Part shown: positions 42,755 to 52,433 of the stretch, in pieces
How positions within the stretch are numbered: position 1 is the first letter of the stretch
Layout: the number at the start of each line of letters is the position of its first letter
Assembly: GCA_035487355.1 (NCBI GenBank)
Contig: DATHMF010000034.1
Span: 1 to 64,000, forward strand
Direction: 5' to 3'
DNA from: Terriglobales bacterium
GTDB lineage: Bacteria > Acidobacteriota > Terriglobia > Terriglobales > Acidobacteriaceae
DNA: 64,000 bases
The notes under the pieces: model-generated
Databases searched by the model: none
Told to the model about the DNA's origin: nothing
Seen by the model: only the letters and a program-made list of their open reading frames with translations
Made by a program: the position numbers and the translations under genes

Positions 42755-44704
42755 ATGCGCCAACTTATCCGCGCCGCCATTCTATTTGCACTCCTGGCAA
42801 GCGCTCCCGCTGCATTGCCGCAGCAGCCGGCCGCCCAGCAAAATGGAAACCAAAACACGCAAAGCCTGGGCGATATCGCGCGGAAACAGCGTGAGCTGAA
42901 AGAGCAGCAGGCCAGGACCGCAGGGAATGACTCCAATACCGGATCACAAGGACAAAAGAGCCTGGCAGATGTGGCTCGCGAGCAACAGGAAAAGAGTCTC
43001 CAGGAGGTCAGGACCAGCCTGCAGGACTCGCAAAAACTGTTCGCCTCCATTAACGAGACGTTGGATTTCGCCAGTAAAGAAAGCGGCTTTGCCAAGCACA
43101 ACGCGGTGAAGCATCAGCTTATCGGCGAAGCTGAGGTGAAACGTCAGATGACGCAAAACCTCTCGAACAGCCAGGAGACACAGCGGCTTTCCCGTTCGGA
43201 ATTGGTGTTGAAGAAATTTGGCTTTCTGCCACCCAACTTTGACCTGAAAACATTTCTGATGTCCGCCTCCCCCAGAGGGTTAGGGGCCTACTACGATCCC
43301 AGGACCAAGATGGTGAATCTGCTGAACTGGATTGAGATTTCCGAGCAGCTTCCCATCTTGTCCCATGAGTTGACCCACGCCTTGCAGGACCAAAACTATG
43401 ATCTGTTGCGCTGGCGGGGATATAACCCGGATCAGCCTCTCCCGCCGGCTAAAATGCGCGTGGATAGCGACGATGAAGAAGAAAGCTCCGCTCGCACTGC
43501 CGTGGTCGAGGGCCAGGCCCAGATTGTTTATTACGATTACCTGCTTAAGCCTTACGACAAAAGCCTGCTGGATACTCCCGAATTCCTGGACATTCTGCAG
43601 GCTGCGGTGAATCGGACCTACGATGATATCGTGGTGGTTCACAATGAACCCCTGCTGCTGAAAGAGTCTGGATTGTTTCCGTATCGCGAAGGTCTGAGCT
43701 TCGAATTGGAGCTGCTGAGGACCGGCGGAAAACCAATGGCATTTGCCGGCGCTTTTGCTCGTCCCCCGCGCGATACCCATGACGTTCTCGAACCGGAGGC
43801 TTACATTTCTAATCGGAAAAGTCCTGCCAGCCTGATGCCCGATCTCACCGCCTTATTGTCCGATAAGTATGAAGCTTATGATTCAGGAGTCGTGGGTGAA
43901 CTCGAAGTGCGGACCATGGCCAAGCAATTTGGCCGCGAAGACGATGGCCTTACTCTGGCTCCAAATTGGGATGGCGGCGCCTACGTTGCTGTGAAACGTA
44001 TCACTGCAACTGCCGGCAAGACGCTCCAGCTTGCCAACGCCGATAAACCTGCGCCCGCTGCTGCAACCGATCAGCCAACTTCGATCGTGGTTAATAAGTC
44101 TGTTCAGGCAGCAAGCGATAAGCCCATTCCGCTCTCGGCTGACAAGCTCGTAGCGACTAGTGATAAAACCATCCCGGTCTCGGCAGATAAGCCCGCAGCA
44201 GCCGGCGGTAAGCCGGCTCCATCGGCAGCAGACAAGCCGATTCCAATTTCCACTCATGATTTGGCCTTGCTGTACGTTTCCCGATGGAAGACGCTGGATG
44301 CCGCGCAGCGGTTCCTGCAACTCTATCAGAGCTCGCTGCCAAAACGGGTTACCGTGCTCGACACCAAGACCGCAGAGCCCCCTAACTGTTCGAATGACTC
44401 ATCTAGCTGCGGCCCGCTCTGGTCTGTGCGCGTAATCACCGATGACGGGCCGATCTATCTCGAGATTTGGCCGAAGAACCTCGTGATCATCGCTCAAAGC
44501 TTCGACGAGACCACGGTAAACCGGCTGCGGCAGGCGGTTCTTCTGCACGTTCCCAATAACAAGGCCAAATCGTCCACCGCTGAGCTGAGCATGAAGCTGT
44601 TTGAGCTGCCTGAGTTCCAGGCCTACCAGGAAGAGATAGGCCGCCAGATCTACTCTTCTTTCTCACAGCAACTTTTGAAATCGAGCTATTTGAATTCAAA
44701 ATAG
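42755..44704 (+). CDS. Secreted zinc metalloprotease-like protein (HELTH)
   Basis: 649 residues from ATG 42755, with GGAG nine bases upstream. Signal peptide ends near ALPQQ. A Gln/Ser/Asp-rich helical region (about 25-140) leads to a metallopeptidase domain with H204-E-L-T-H208 in LSHELTHALQDQNYD and a candidate third zinc ligand Glu252 in AVVEGQAQIVYYDYLL, a gluzincin-like layout. A linker of about eight degenerate units of the type SADKPxP (about 430-500) precedes a C-terminal domain with 'LALLYVSRWKTLDAAQRFLQLYQSSLPKR'. Exported protease is inferred; substrate unknown. Confidence 0.72.
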   Translation: MRQLIRAAILFALLASAPAALPQQPAAQQNGNQNTQSLGDIARKQRELKEQQARTAGNDSNTGSQGQKSLADVAREQQEKSLQEVRTSLQDSQKLFASINETLDFASKESGFAKHNAVKHQLIGEAEVKRQMTQNLSNSQETQRLSRSELVLKKFGFLPPNFDLKTFLMSASPRGLGAYYDPRTKMVNLLNWIEISEQLPILSHELTHALQDQNYDLLRWRGYNPDQPLPPAKMRVDSDDEEESSARTAVVEGQAQIVYYDYLLKPYDKSLLDTPEFLDILQAAVNRTYDDIVVVHNEPLLLKESGLFPYREGLSFELELLRTGGKPMAFAGAFARPPRDTHDVLEPEAYISNRKSPASLMPDLTALLSDKYEAYDSGVVGELEVRTMAKQFGREDDGLTLAPNWDGGAYVAVKRITATAGKTLQLANADKPAPAAATDQPTSIVVNKSVQAASDKPIPLSADKLVATSDKTIPVSADKPAAAGGKPAPSAADKPIPISTHDLALLYVSRWKTLDAAQRFLQLYQSSLPKRVTVLDTKTAEPPNCSNDSSSCGPLWSVRVITDDGPIYLEIWPKNLVIIAQSFDETTVNRLRQAVLLHVPNNKAKSSTAELSMKLFELPEFQAYQEEIGRQIYSSFSQQLLKSSYLNSK

Positions 44705-45070
44705 AAGACGGGAAGGTGTGTATTCCTTTGCGTCCTTTGTGTTTCATTCCTTGGTGCCCTTTGTGGTTAAAGATTTGAGGCCACGGAGGCCGGAGTGCCC
44801 ATTCGCGCGCCAAGCGCGTGTGGGGATAGCTTCAAAGTTTTGCTGGAAAACGACGTCCGTCTCGTCAAAATGACAAGAAGCTTGTTTTTCCGCAGGCTCT
44901 GGAAGCCGTGCCCTGATACGGGGCAAGCGTAAAAGAGACTCTTTCCGCAACCTCTAAAGTCGTGCCCTGACACAATGCCGTGCCACCGGTATAAGAAGCC
45001 TTGTTTCTACAGCTCCCCTGCTTGGTCAAAAATGCCATCTGTTTGAGGCTTCACCGGTGTCTAATCCTGC
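44705..45070. repeat. Intergenic region with 'CCTTTGTGGTTAAA' repeat words
   Basis: 44718-44772 carries tandem words TTTGCGTCCTTTGTG, CCTTGGTGCCCTTTGTGG and TTAAAG, a low-complexity intergenic wording seen in many bacterial genomes. 44862-44970 has GTCAAAATGACAAGAAGC, TTTTTCCGCA and CCTCTAAAGTCGTGCC, which partly repeats 58655-58690 (GAATGACAAGAACCC, TTTTTCCGCAACCTGTAAAC). No gene seen. Confidence 0.45.
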
Positions 45071-45796
45071 ATGAAGAAGTGGCGTTGGAGCATTTTGCTG
45101 CCGGCGGTGCATGTTGTTATCGCGGCGAGCATCATGGTGCCGGAGCAGATCTTTGAATGGCGCGGCATTCGTGCCCAGAGCAACTACGAACAACACGATG
45201 AGGCCAATCGAGTGCGCCGCCAGCAGGAGCGTGCCCAGCAACATCGGCATTTCGCCGAAGGACCGGGTTCGTATGGCACAAGTGAAGACGCGTATTGGAA
45301 TTCGATGCTCAATGAATACCGGGCTCCCTATGCCGCCCGAGTGATGTACTTCATCAACCTTCCCGCGTCTGTTCTGGTTGGCTGGTACGGATTCCCAATG
45401 TCGCTGTCGTTCTATTCGCTACTCTGGCCGGTTCTGGGATTGGCTGCTGATGCCATGCATTGGGGAATGCGCATCATCGTGCTGGATCTTCTGTTCGTCG
45501 CCACGGTGACGTTGCAATGGTGGCTGATGGGAAAGCTGCTCGATGTTTTGCGCGAACGAAAAGGAAGGGATCCAGTTTGGAAGTGGCTGGTCCTTTTTAT
45601 TACGCGGTCTGGAATTCTGTGTGTACTGCTGAGTCTTTTGTTCCACGGAAGTTGGGAAAATTTCGCTGGTTTGCTCGCAACGCTGGTCTGTCTCTTTGCC
45701 GGTGGTGCCTGGTGTGCCCTTGGCTGTCTGGCCCTGGGAAATCTGGCAATGCGGTGCGGGACCAAGGTAAGAGCAAAACTTGTGGAGCATGGCTGA
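45071..45796 (+). CDS. Hypothetical multi-pass membrane protein
   Basis: 241 residues. One span near the start (SILLPAVHVVIAASIMV), then a polar, Arg/Gln/His-rich loop (about 30-85), then four or more spans (FINLPASVLVGWYGFPM, LYSLLWPVLGLAADAM, MRIIVLDLLFVATVTLQW, and two from about 175). Family not recognised. A clean ATG with no strong ribosome site. Stands alone. Confidence 0.55.
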   Translation: MKKWRWSILLPAVHVVIAASIMVPEQIFEWRGIRAQSNYEQHDEANRVRRQQERAQQHRHFAEGPGSYGTSEDAYWNSMLNEYRAPYAARVMYFINLPASVLVGWYGFPMSLSFYSLLWPVLGLAADAMHWGMRIIVLDLLFVATVTLQWWLMGKLLDVLRERKGRDPVWKWLVLFITRSGILCVLLSLLFHGSWENFAGLLATLVCLFAGGAWCALGCLALGNLAMRCGTKVRAKLVEHG

Positions 45797-46032
45797 CGGC
45801 AAACGATTACGCCTGTCCTGCAAACGCCATTGGCTAGAATCAAACTGGACTATCCGCATGTTGCTGTCGTGGACAGGGAACATTGTAGACTGCCAGGGTC
45901 CGACAAAGCCGAGACGTTAACAACAATGTCCGCCAGGCTATTACGCCCGCGTGGCGGCCATGAATCACCGTATTTAATCTTCCGCGGCGGCGAGAAAAAC
46001 GTCGTATCTACCATCATTCTTTTGGAGGCACT

Positions 46033-48792
46033 ATGAGAAGGTTTCACACCATTCTGTTGTTGTTTCTGTTCATGAACCTTGCTGTGATCCATGCCCAACA
46101 GCCGCTTCAGATGGCCAGCCTGCGGCCGAATAGCCAACTTCTCTGGCATCGTGTTTCACCGAGCGCCGAAAAGCCTGATGGCCCGGTACTCTACCAGATC
46201 ATATTCCGCTCCAGCGCGCATATCGGTTCGATTCCCAAGATTGGCCCTACCTACGCGCTGGTGGATTCGGGCCTCATTACGGATAACAGCGGCAATCTCA
46301 TCATCGGCGGACTGACGATCAATGGCAGCACGGGAATCCTCAGTTTCGCCAACGGTCAGATGTTTGCTCTGCCAGCGGGCAACGGAGATATAGGCGGCAC
46401 GTATCCAAGCCTTACCGTCGTAGGTCTGCAAGGACGAGGCGTCTCCGGCGCGGCCCCCGCAAATGGGCAAATATTGCAGTTCAATGGCGCACAGTGGGCG
46501 CCAGTTACACTTCCTGCTACGCAGGCAGTATGGCTGCTGGGCGGCAACAGTGGCACAGGGTGTACCAGTTCGCCTTGCGTAGATTTTTTGGGCACGACCG
46601 ACAACACCAGCCTGGAATTCAGGGTCAATAACAATCGTGCATTACGCATTGAACCGGCGACAGATCGCTTTTATGGTTTTAGCCCTAACGTGATAGGGGG
46701 CTTTAGCGGGAACTATGTGACGGGTGCTGGAGTAGGGGGGGCGACGATTGCAGGCGGAGGCGCCAGCGGCTTGGTCAATACTGTGAGCGCGCATTTTGGC
46801 GCCGTAGGCGGGGGTTACAACAACACCGCCAGCGGCACCTTTGCCAGCACGGTAGCCGGAGGCTTCAGTAACACCGCCAATGGCCAGGATGCGGTCGTAG
46901 GCGGAGGGCAGCGCAACACCTCCAGTGGATTTTTTGGTTCTACCGTGGCCGGGGGCAATGAAAACACCGCCAGCGGAGAGTTATCCACCGTATGCGGAGG
47001 CCAACTCAACCTCGCCAGCGGAGACTGGTCGACCATACCCGGGGGAGATCGCAACACGGCCAGCGGCGCTTTCAGCTTCGCCGCAGGTCGAAACGCCAAT
47101 ACCAACAATCACGTCGGCGCCTTTGTGTGGGGAGATGACTCGGTCGGCGTCATAAACCTTTTGGCCACTGCGGACAATCAATTTACAGCGCGCGCAGTCG
47201 GCGGATTCAACTTTATTACCGGAATTGTTGGCTTTGGCAATCCCGATCCTGCCAAGACCGTTAGTATTGCACCCAATAGCGGGATTATTACTTTTGTCGC
47301 GGGCCAAACTTTTCCCGGAACCGGCACCATCACCGGCGTGACAGGAGGAGCGGGGCTGACGGGCGCAGGAACCAGCGGCAATGTAACCCTGGCCGCCAAT
47401 CTGGTACGCGATGCTTCCTTGAGCGGCAATGGTGGCAGCTCACAACTGCAGGTGAATTACGCTGGCACGGGTTCCGCTCTGACCGCAGCTCACAGTGACC
47501 ACAACCATGATGCCACGTATTGGAAGCAAGGCGGCAACAGCGGCACGGATTGCACCACTTCTCCGTGCGCTAATTTCTTGGGCAGCACCGACAACAGCAG
47601 CCTGGAAGTACAGGTGAATGGACAGCGCGCCTACCGCATCGAACCAGCGACAGACTCTACGTTCAATAGTTTTGCACCCAACGTTATTGGAGGGTTCAGC
47701 AGCAACAATGTCACCGCGCTTGCAGGTGGAGCGACCATCGCCGGGGGTGGCGACAGTAATGCTCTCAATTCTGTCACCGATGACTTTGGAACCGTTGGCG
47801 GCGGCTCCGGTAACCAGGCAGGCAACAATGCGAACGGTACCACCGATTCGCCCTACGCCACCGTGGGCGGAGGGCGGCTCAACACGGCCAGCGCACCCGC
47901 TTCCACTGTGGCGGGAGGCGTTAACAATAACGCCAGCGGCCAGTATTCCACTGTGACCGGAGGCGCCAACAACAACGCCGGCGGCGATAGTTCCACCGTG
48001 GCCGGAGGCACCAGCAACACCGCCAGTGGTCAGGATTCCATCGTCGCCGGAGGCGCTCACAACACCGCCAGCGGCCTCTTCAGTTTGGCCGCCGGGTCTC
48101 ATGCTAATACTGGCGGCTTCCAGGGCACATTTGTCTGGGGAGACAGTTCCAGCACCGCCGATGTCACGGCGACGGCAAGTCATCAGTTCGTGGCCCGCGC
48201 TGCCGGCGGCGTTATCTTCTATACTAGCTCCGACTTGAGCACCAGCGCCCAGTTGGCCGCAGGCAGCGGGACCTGGTCTTCGGTCAGTGACCGTAACGTC
48301 AAAGATCATTTTGCTCCCGTGGATGGCTCACAACTGCTTGTGCGCGTACTGGCTCTTCCTATCACTACATGGAACTACAAATCGCAAGCCACAGATATTC
48401 GCCACATCGGGCCGATGGCGCAGGACTTCTTCGCAGCCTTCAAGGTTGGCGAGGATGAACGCCACATCACCGAAATTGACGAGGGCGGCGTGGCCCTGGC
48501 CGCGATTCAGGGGCTCAATCAGAAACTGGAAGATGAAGTCCGGCAGAAAGACGCGCAGATCACAGCACAACAAGAGCAGATCAAGGCACTGGCGGCGGCT
48601 TCGTCCGAACAAATTGCCGCGCTCACGGCGGAAGTGGCAGCGCAACGCCAGCTCACTCAGCGCCTGCTGCAGCGAGTAGCCGAGATCGAACAAACAGCGG
48701 AGCAAAACCAACCAGGCAAGCTGGCAGTCAATGAAGTGCACAATAGTGACGAGGAAAACGACATACCAGCCCGGCAGGGCGGCATTAAGTAG
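46033..48792 (+). CDS. Surface protein with YadA-head-like repeats and S74 self-cleaving chaperone domain
   Basis: 919 residues, GGAGG before the ATG, signal peptide ending VIHAQ. Two long homologous modules (about 165-385 and 495-720) each open with GGNSGTxCTxSPC and 'FNVIGGFS'-like text. Each then runs through repeats of the form STVAGGxxNTASG, the periodic pattern of trimeric YadA-like heads, and each ends in 'AAGxxANT...GxFVWGD'. The C-terminus holds an intramolecular chaperone (peptidase S74): SVSDRNVKDHF with S752-D753 and K757, WNYKSQATDIRHIGPMAQDFFAAF, then a coiled coil (EDEVRQKDAQITAQQEQIKAL). It should trimerise and release its own tail. Adhesin or fibre role inferred. Confidence 0.82.
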   Translation: MRRFHTILLLFLFMNLAVIHAQQPLQMASLRPNSQLLWHRVSPSAEKPDGPVLYQIIFRSSAHIGSIPKIGPTYALVDSGLITDNSGNLIIGGLTINGSTGILSFANGQMFALPAGNGDIGGTYPSLTVVGLQGRGVSGAAPANGQILQFNGAQWAPVTLPATQAVWLLGGNSGTGCTSSPCVDFLGTTDNTSLEFRVNNNRALRIEPATDRFYGFSPNVIGGFSGNYVTGAGVGGATIAGGGASGLVNTVSAHFGAVGGGYNNTASGTFASTVAGGFSNTANGQDAVVGGGQRNTSSGFFGSTVAGGNENTASGELSTVCGGQLNLASGDWSTIPGGDRNTASGAFSFAAGRNANTNNHVGAFVWGDDSVGVINLLATADNQFTARAVGGFNFITGIVGFGNPDPAKTVSIAPNSGIITFVAGQTFPGTGTITGVTGGAGLTGAGTSGNVTLAANLVRDASLSGNGGSSQLQVNYAGTGSALTAAHSDHNHDATYWKQGGNSGTDCTTSPCANFLGSTDNSSLEVQVNGQRAYRIEPATDSTFNSFAPNVIGGFSSNNVTALAGGATIAGGGDSNALNSVTDDFGTVGGGSGNQAGNNANGTTDSPYATVGGGRLNTASAPASTVAGGVNNNASGQYSTVTGGANNNAGGDSSTVAGGTSNTASGQDSIVAGGAHNTASGLFSLAAGSHANTGGFQGTFVWGDSSSTADVTATASHQFVARAAGGVIFYTSSDLSTSAQLAAGSGTWSSVSDRNVKDHFAPVDGSQLLVRVLALPITTWNYKSQATDIRHIGPMAQDFFAAFKVGEDERHITEIDEGGVALAAIQGLNQKLEDEVRQKDAQITAQQEQIKALAAASSEQIAALTAEVAAQRQLTQRLLQRVAEIEQTAEQNQPGKLAVNEVHNSDEENDIPARQGGIK

Positions 48793-48879
48793 CCCAGGGC
48801 GGAAGCCCTGGGTAAGCTAGAAAATCGATCCGAGCCCCGGACAGGGGCGACACCCTTTTTTGTAACGCGACAGTGTGTT

Positions 48880-49442
48880 TGCTGATTGATATCATTCTGA
48901 TATCAAAACCTTGCGTCCTTAGAAACTGCCCGCCATAATTGTGCCAGACGTGTGTTTACGTTACGCATTCAAGAATGCGGGACTTCTTGTAGTCCTTCAG
49001 GTCTTTGAAAATTCGACCCCTAGGCGCGGTCAGAGTGTCCGACCGGGGAGATCCAATCCAGATTTGCAATTCTGAGGACTGATGACTGGGGGCTAGAGCA
49101 GCTAGTCCCACACCCCAGATCGATTTTCGCCAGTAATGACGCGGGTACGGACGCGGTTTGGGCACTCGAATGACCTGCTAGCAAGTGGGGGCGCAATCCA
49201 CTCTAAAAATCAGCATTGATCTGCGCTCATCTGCGGCGAAGGGTTTGCGGTTGTTTTTGAAACTCGAAACTTGAAACCTGAAACTGCTTTTACCAGCAAG
49301 TCCCCCACCCCGAATCGATTTTCGCCAGTAATGACGCGGGTCAGACGCGGTTTTGGGACCCAAAAACACCTGCCAGCAAGTGGGGGTGGGTCCGCCAATC
49401 TTCCGGAAATCCGTGTTGATCCGTGTTAATCCGTGGCGAAAG
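48880..49442 (-). repeat. Mosaic repeat, copy A
   Basis: Inverted relative to copy B at 56676-57580. Read on the minus strand it contains, in order: CCGCGTCATTACTGGCG with GATTCGGGGTGGGGGACTTG, AAACAACCGCAAACCC, CCGCAGATGAGCGCAG, GGATTGCGCCCCCACTTGCT, CAAACCGCGTCCGTACCCGC, a second CATTACTGGCGAAAATCG, AGTCCTCAGAAT, TTTTCAAAGACCTGAAGGAC, GCATTCTTGAATGC, CACACGTCTGGCACAATTAT, and finally the tandem TGATATCA. Units repeat with a period near 195 bp. It fills most of the space between two convergent genes. Confidence 0.8.
48887..48905. promoter_or_regulatory. Tandem palindrome TGATATCA-N3-TGATATCA (copy A)
   Basis: Half-sites 48887-48894 and 48898-48905, 11 bp apart, at the outer end of mosaic repeat A. 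About 95 bp beyond the stop codon of the S74 gene and far from any start codon. Confidence 0.5.
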
Positions 49443-49474
49443 TCTTTGCTGTTGCTTTTTCTGAAGACTGAGGA

Positions 49475-49978
49475 CTAAGGACTGACGACTGGGTTCAAAA
49501 GCTCAATCACTTCGCTTTTGATCTTCCCTCCCTTAATCAAGAGACGCCCCACGGTAATGGGCAGATTAAACCTTCTGGGACCCGCGCTGCCTGGATTGAA
49601 ATACAAAACTCCATCCCTCAAGTCCTGTTTCGGCTGGTGGGTATGGCCTGAAATTACGGCAGCAAATGCCGCTGCTTTCGGGTTCAAGTCAAGCTCATTC
49701 AGGTTGTGCAGCACATAGACACTGACTCTTCCCACTTCGAGAACATTGCTGGCGGGAATCCTTTTTGCCCAAGCTTCACGATCTACATTTCCGCGTACCG
49801 CCGTCAGCGGCGCAACCGCAGCCAGTCGGGCCAGAATCGCTGGATCGCCTATATCGCCGGCATGAATAATGTGGTCTGCACCTTCGAGCGCGGCGATTGC
49901 CTCGGGACGCAGCAGCCCGTGCGTGTCAGAGATGACACCGATGGTCCAGGTTGTTTTCGAGCTCAAGCTCATATCCAT
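49475..49978 (-). CDS. YfcE-type metallophosphoesterase
   Basis: 167 residues from ATG 49978; the open frame runs on to 50332, but that part is not protein-like. Dinuclear-metal phosphodiesterase motifs in order: VISDTHG, HAGDIGD, AVRGNVDRE, and GHTHQPKQDL. 'VLYFNPGSAGPRRF' is the family end signature. These enzymes hydrolyse phosphodiesters, often cyclic or artificial substrates in vitro. The physiological substrate is not known. Convergent with the S74 gene across repeat A; divergent from the OmpA gene. Confidence 0.9.
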   Translation of the reverse strand: MDMSLSSKTTWTIGVISDTHGLLRPEAIAALEGADHIIHAGDIGDPAILARLAAVAPLTAVRGNVDREAWAKRIPASNVLEVGRVSVYVLHNLNELDLNPKAAAFAAVISGHTHQPKQDLRDGVLYFNPGSAGPRRFNLPITVGRLLIKGGKIKSEVIELLNPVVSP

Positions 49979-50134
49979 ATATTTTGCTTTATATCCGCGC
50001 AATCGGTGAAATCCGAGGTAAGCAGTAACAATCAAAACTGCATTGCTCCGGGCCGCAAGCTTATATACACTCATGGGCACAGCGCCACACGTCGAATGAA
50101 TACCTCTCGAAGTAAACACCAGGGAGAAAACCAT

Positions 50135-51751
50135 ATGAAGCAATTCACATTGAGTTTGTTTTTGAGTTTGACTGTCCTTGCTTCGCTGTCGGCGATGGCG
50201 CAGCAACTGCCACAAGTACCGAACCCGGGGCTCGGGAATAATCCTGCGCGACGGCAGGCCTATCGCCCGGAATATTTTCAGGCAGAAAAATCGGCGCCCG
50301 TGATCCAGATCAACGTTTCGCGCAACATTCAAACGGTAAATTACTGGGCGCGTGGATCAACCAAAGTGAATTTCATTGGCACTGCGCTGCTGCCGCGCGC
50401 CGAAGGCCGGGCCACGGTCCAAAGCACGGGGGGCGCGCTGGCCATCGAGGCCGAGTTTAACGGACTCGCCCCGGTTGCGACCTTCGGTCCTGAATATCTC
50501 ACCTACGTGCTCTGGGCGATTACGCCGGAGGGTCTGGCGAACAATTTGGGCGAGGTCCAGGTCCGCGATGGTAAAAGCAATGTGAAGGCCAGCACCAAGC
50601 TGCAAACCTTCGGGATGATCGTCACCGCCGAGCCCTATTTCGCCGTTACCTTTCCCAGCGATGAAGTTGTCATGGAAAACTCCGCGCGCTCTGACACCAA
50701 GGGCGCAGTGGATTCGGTAAATGCCAAGTTTGAATTATTGCAGCGCGGGCGCTACTCTGATGCTCACCTTGAAGCTTTCCCGTTTGATCCTAAGGTTCCG
50801 CTCGATTTATACGAAGCTCGCAATGCCCTGCGCATCGCAAAATGGCAGAAGGCAGATCAGTATGCCGCAGAATCGTTCGGCAAAGCGCAAGATGCGCTGA
50901 ACCGAGCTGAAGATTACCAGAAGAGAAAACAAAAGCAGGCGGTGGCAACCACCGCGCGCGAGGCCGTCCAGATGGCTGAAGATGCGCGTGCCATTTCCGT
51001 CAAACGCCAGGAAGACGAACGCATTGCCAACGAACAGCGCGATGCGCAGCAGCGTGAAGCCGCCGCGAAAGCCGCTCAGGAAGCTGAAGCCCTGAGGCGG
51101 ACCCAGGCCGAAGCGGCCGCCGCCAAGGATGCGCAGGCGCGCGCGCTGGCTGAAGCTGCTGCAGCAAGAGATGCGCAAGCCCGTGCCGAGGCCGAAGCGG
51201 CCGCCGCTAAAGATGCTCAAGCTCGCGCCCAAGCTGAGCAAGAGCAAAAAGCGGCCCAGGCCCGCGAACAACAGGCACAACAGGCCGCTGCCCAGGCCGA
51301 ACGCGAGAAGCAGGAGCTACGCGCCAAGCTGCTCGAACAATTCAATCGTGTGCTGCCCACACGTGATTCGCAGCGCGGGTTGGTGGTCAACCTGGGTGAT
51401 GTGTTGTTCGATATTGGGAAAGCCAATCTTCGTCCCGCTGCGCGCGAGGCGCTGGCGAAGCTTTCGGGGATCGTCCTGAATTATCCACAGTTGAAATTGA
51501 CGGTCGAAGGACACACCGACAACACCGGCAGCGATGAGTTCAATCAGACGCTTTCAGAAAAACGCGCCAGCTCAGTCCGCGACTACCTGGTGGTACAAGG
51601 CTTGACCGCAGATTCAATCTCGGCCACAGGCCTGGGCAAAACCGACCCTATCGCAGACAACACTACCGCCGCCGGCAGGCAAAAAAATCGGCGCGTTGAG
51701 ATCATCGTCTCCGGCGAGGTAATTGGAACGCAGATCGGGGGCACGCAGTAG
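50135..51751 (+). CDS. OmpA-family outer-membrane protein with coiled-coil stalk
   Basis: 538 residues from ATG 50135, preceded by AGGGAG. Signal peptide FTLSLFLSLTVLASLSAMAQ. A beta domain (about 50-185) is followed by a DUF4398-like helical region (FDPKVPLDLYEARNALRIAKWQKADQYAAESFGKAQDALNRAED), then a long Ala/Glu/Arg/Gln coiled coil (about 265-400) with repeats of AEAAAAKDAQARA. The end is the peptidoglycan-binding OmpA domain (LFDIGKANLRPAARE, GHTDNTGSDEFNQTLSEKRA, ADNTTAAGRQKNRRVEI). It would link the outer envelope to the cell wall. The repeated Ala/Lys/Asp block is prone to length change. Confidence 0.9.
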   Translation: MKQFTLSLFLSLTVLASLSAMAQQLPQVPNPGLGNNPARRQAYRPEYFQAEKSAPVIQINVSRNIQTVNYWARGSTKVNFIGTALLPRAEGRATVQSTGGALAIEAEFNGLAPVATFGPEYLTYVLWAITPEGLANNLGEVQVRDGKSNVKASTKLQTFGMIVTAEPYFAVTFPSDEVVMENSARSDTKGAVDSVNAKFELLQRGRYSDAHLEAFPFDPKVPLDLYEARNALRIAKWQKADQYAAESFGKAQDALNRAEDYQKRKQKQAVATTAREAVQMAEDARAISVKRQEDERIANEQRDAQQREAAAKAAQEAEALRRTQAEAAAAKDAQARALAEAAAARDAQARAEAEAAAAKDAQARAQAEQEQKAAQAREQQAQQAAAQAEREKQELRAKLLEQFNRVLPTRDSQRGLVVNLGDVLFDIGKANLRPAAREALAKLSGIVLNYPQLKLTVEGHTDNTGSDEFNQTLSEKRASSVRDYLVVQGLTADSISATGLGKTDPIADNTTAAGRQKNRRVEIIVSGEVIGTQIGGTQ

Positions 51752-51847
51752 ATATTCACAATTGCCTAACGCAGGGAACGTAGACTTGCTCCCTGCTCGC
51801 CAGGCGAAAGTGATGGCAGCAAGAAACCGTCGTTTGAGGAACTAAAA

Positions 51848-52240
51848 ATGGCTGAATTCAGCGCTTGCACGAAATGCAATTTTGAAACCACCGAACCTTT
51901 CGCTCACTGCCCGAAATGCGGGCGGCGCATGCTTAGCTCGGGCAGGGTCAGGATGCTGGGCTGGCTGCTTGTCGTCCTCGGCGGTTTTCTGGTTGTCATG
52001 ATGGGCGCCATCACCGCTTTAGTGGCTGCTAACTCTTCACATTTTACCGGCACCGCAATACAAGCGATGTTCATGTATCTCCTGTTCGCCGTTATCATAG
52101 CCTTCGGGCTCTTGAGCCTTGCCGCCGGTGCCTGGCAGATCAAGCATGGCAAACGAAACAAAACCATCATGTTCGTCGGCATGGGGTTAGGGTTCCTGCT
52201 TGTGATCACAACCATTGCTACACTACGCGTGCTGGGCTAA
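51848..52240 (+). CDS. Zinc-ribbon membrane protein
   Basis: 130 residues. The N-terminus is a short zinc ribbon (CTKCNFETTEPFAHCPKCGRR), followed by three hydrophobic spans (LGWLLVVLGGFLVVMMGAITALV; FMYLLFAVIIAFGLLSLAAGAW; IMFVGMGLGFLLVITTIATL). A weak GAGGA stands 10 bases before the ATG. A membrane protein with a cytoplasmic zinc ribbon; function unknown. Confidence 0.65.
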   Translation: MAEFSACTKCNFETTEPFAHCPKCGRRMLSSGRVRMLGWLLVVLGGFLVVMMGAITALVAANSSHFTGTAIQAMFMYLLFAVIIAFGLLSLAAGAWQIKHGKRNKTIMFVGMGLGFLLVITTIATLRVLG

Positions 52241-52433
52241 TATCGCATGAGCTCCTTTGCCTCATCGTACCACCCCATTTTTGCTGGGCTTAATCCTCTT
52301 GAGAATGGCGCTACATTGCTCTTTTTTCAATCACTTACCCACTGACCTTCTTTTGTCCTCCGGTTGAGCAGCTATGCATTGTCGCTTCCCCGCGCACGCG
52401 GCAAAGTTACACCACGCCGCAGGGAGGACTACA

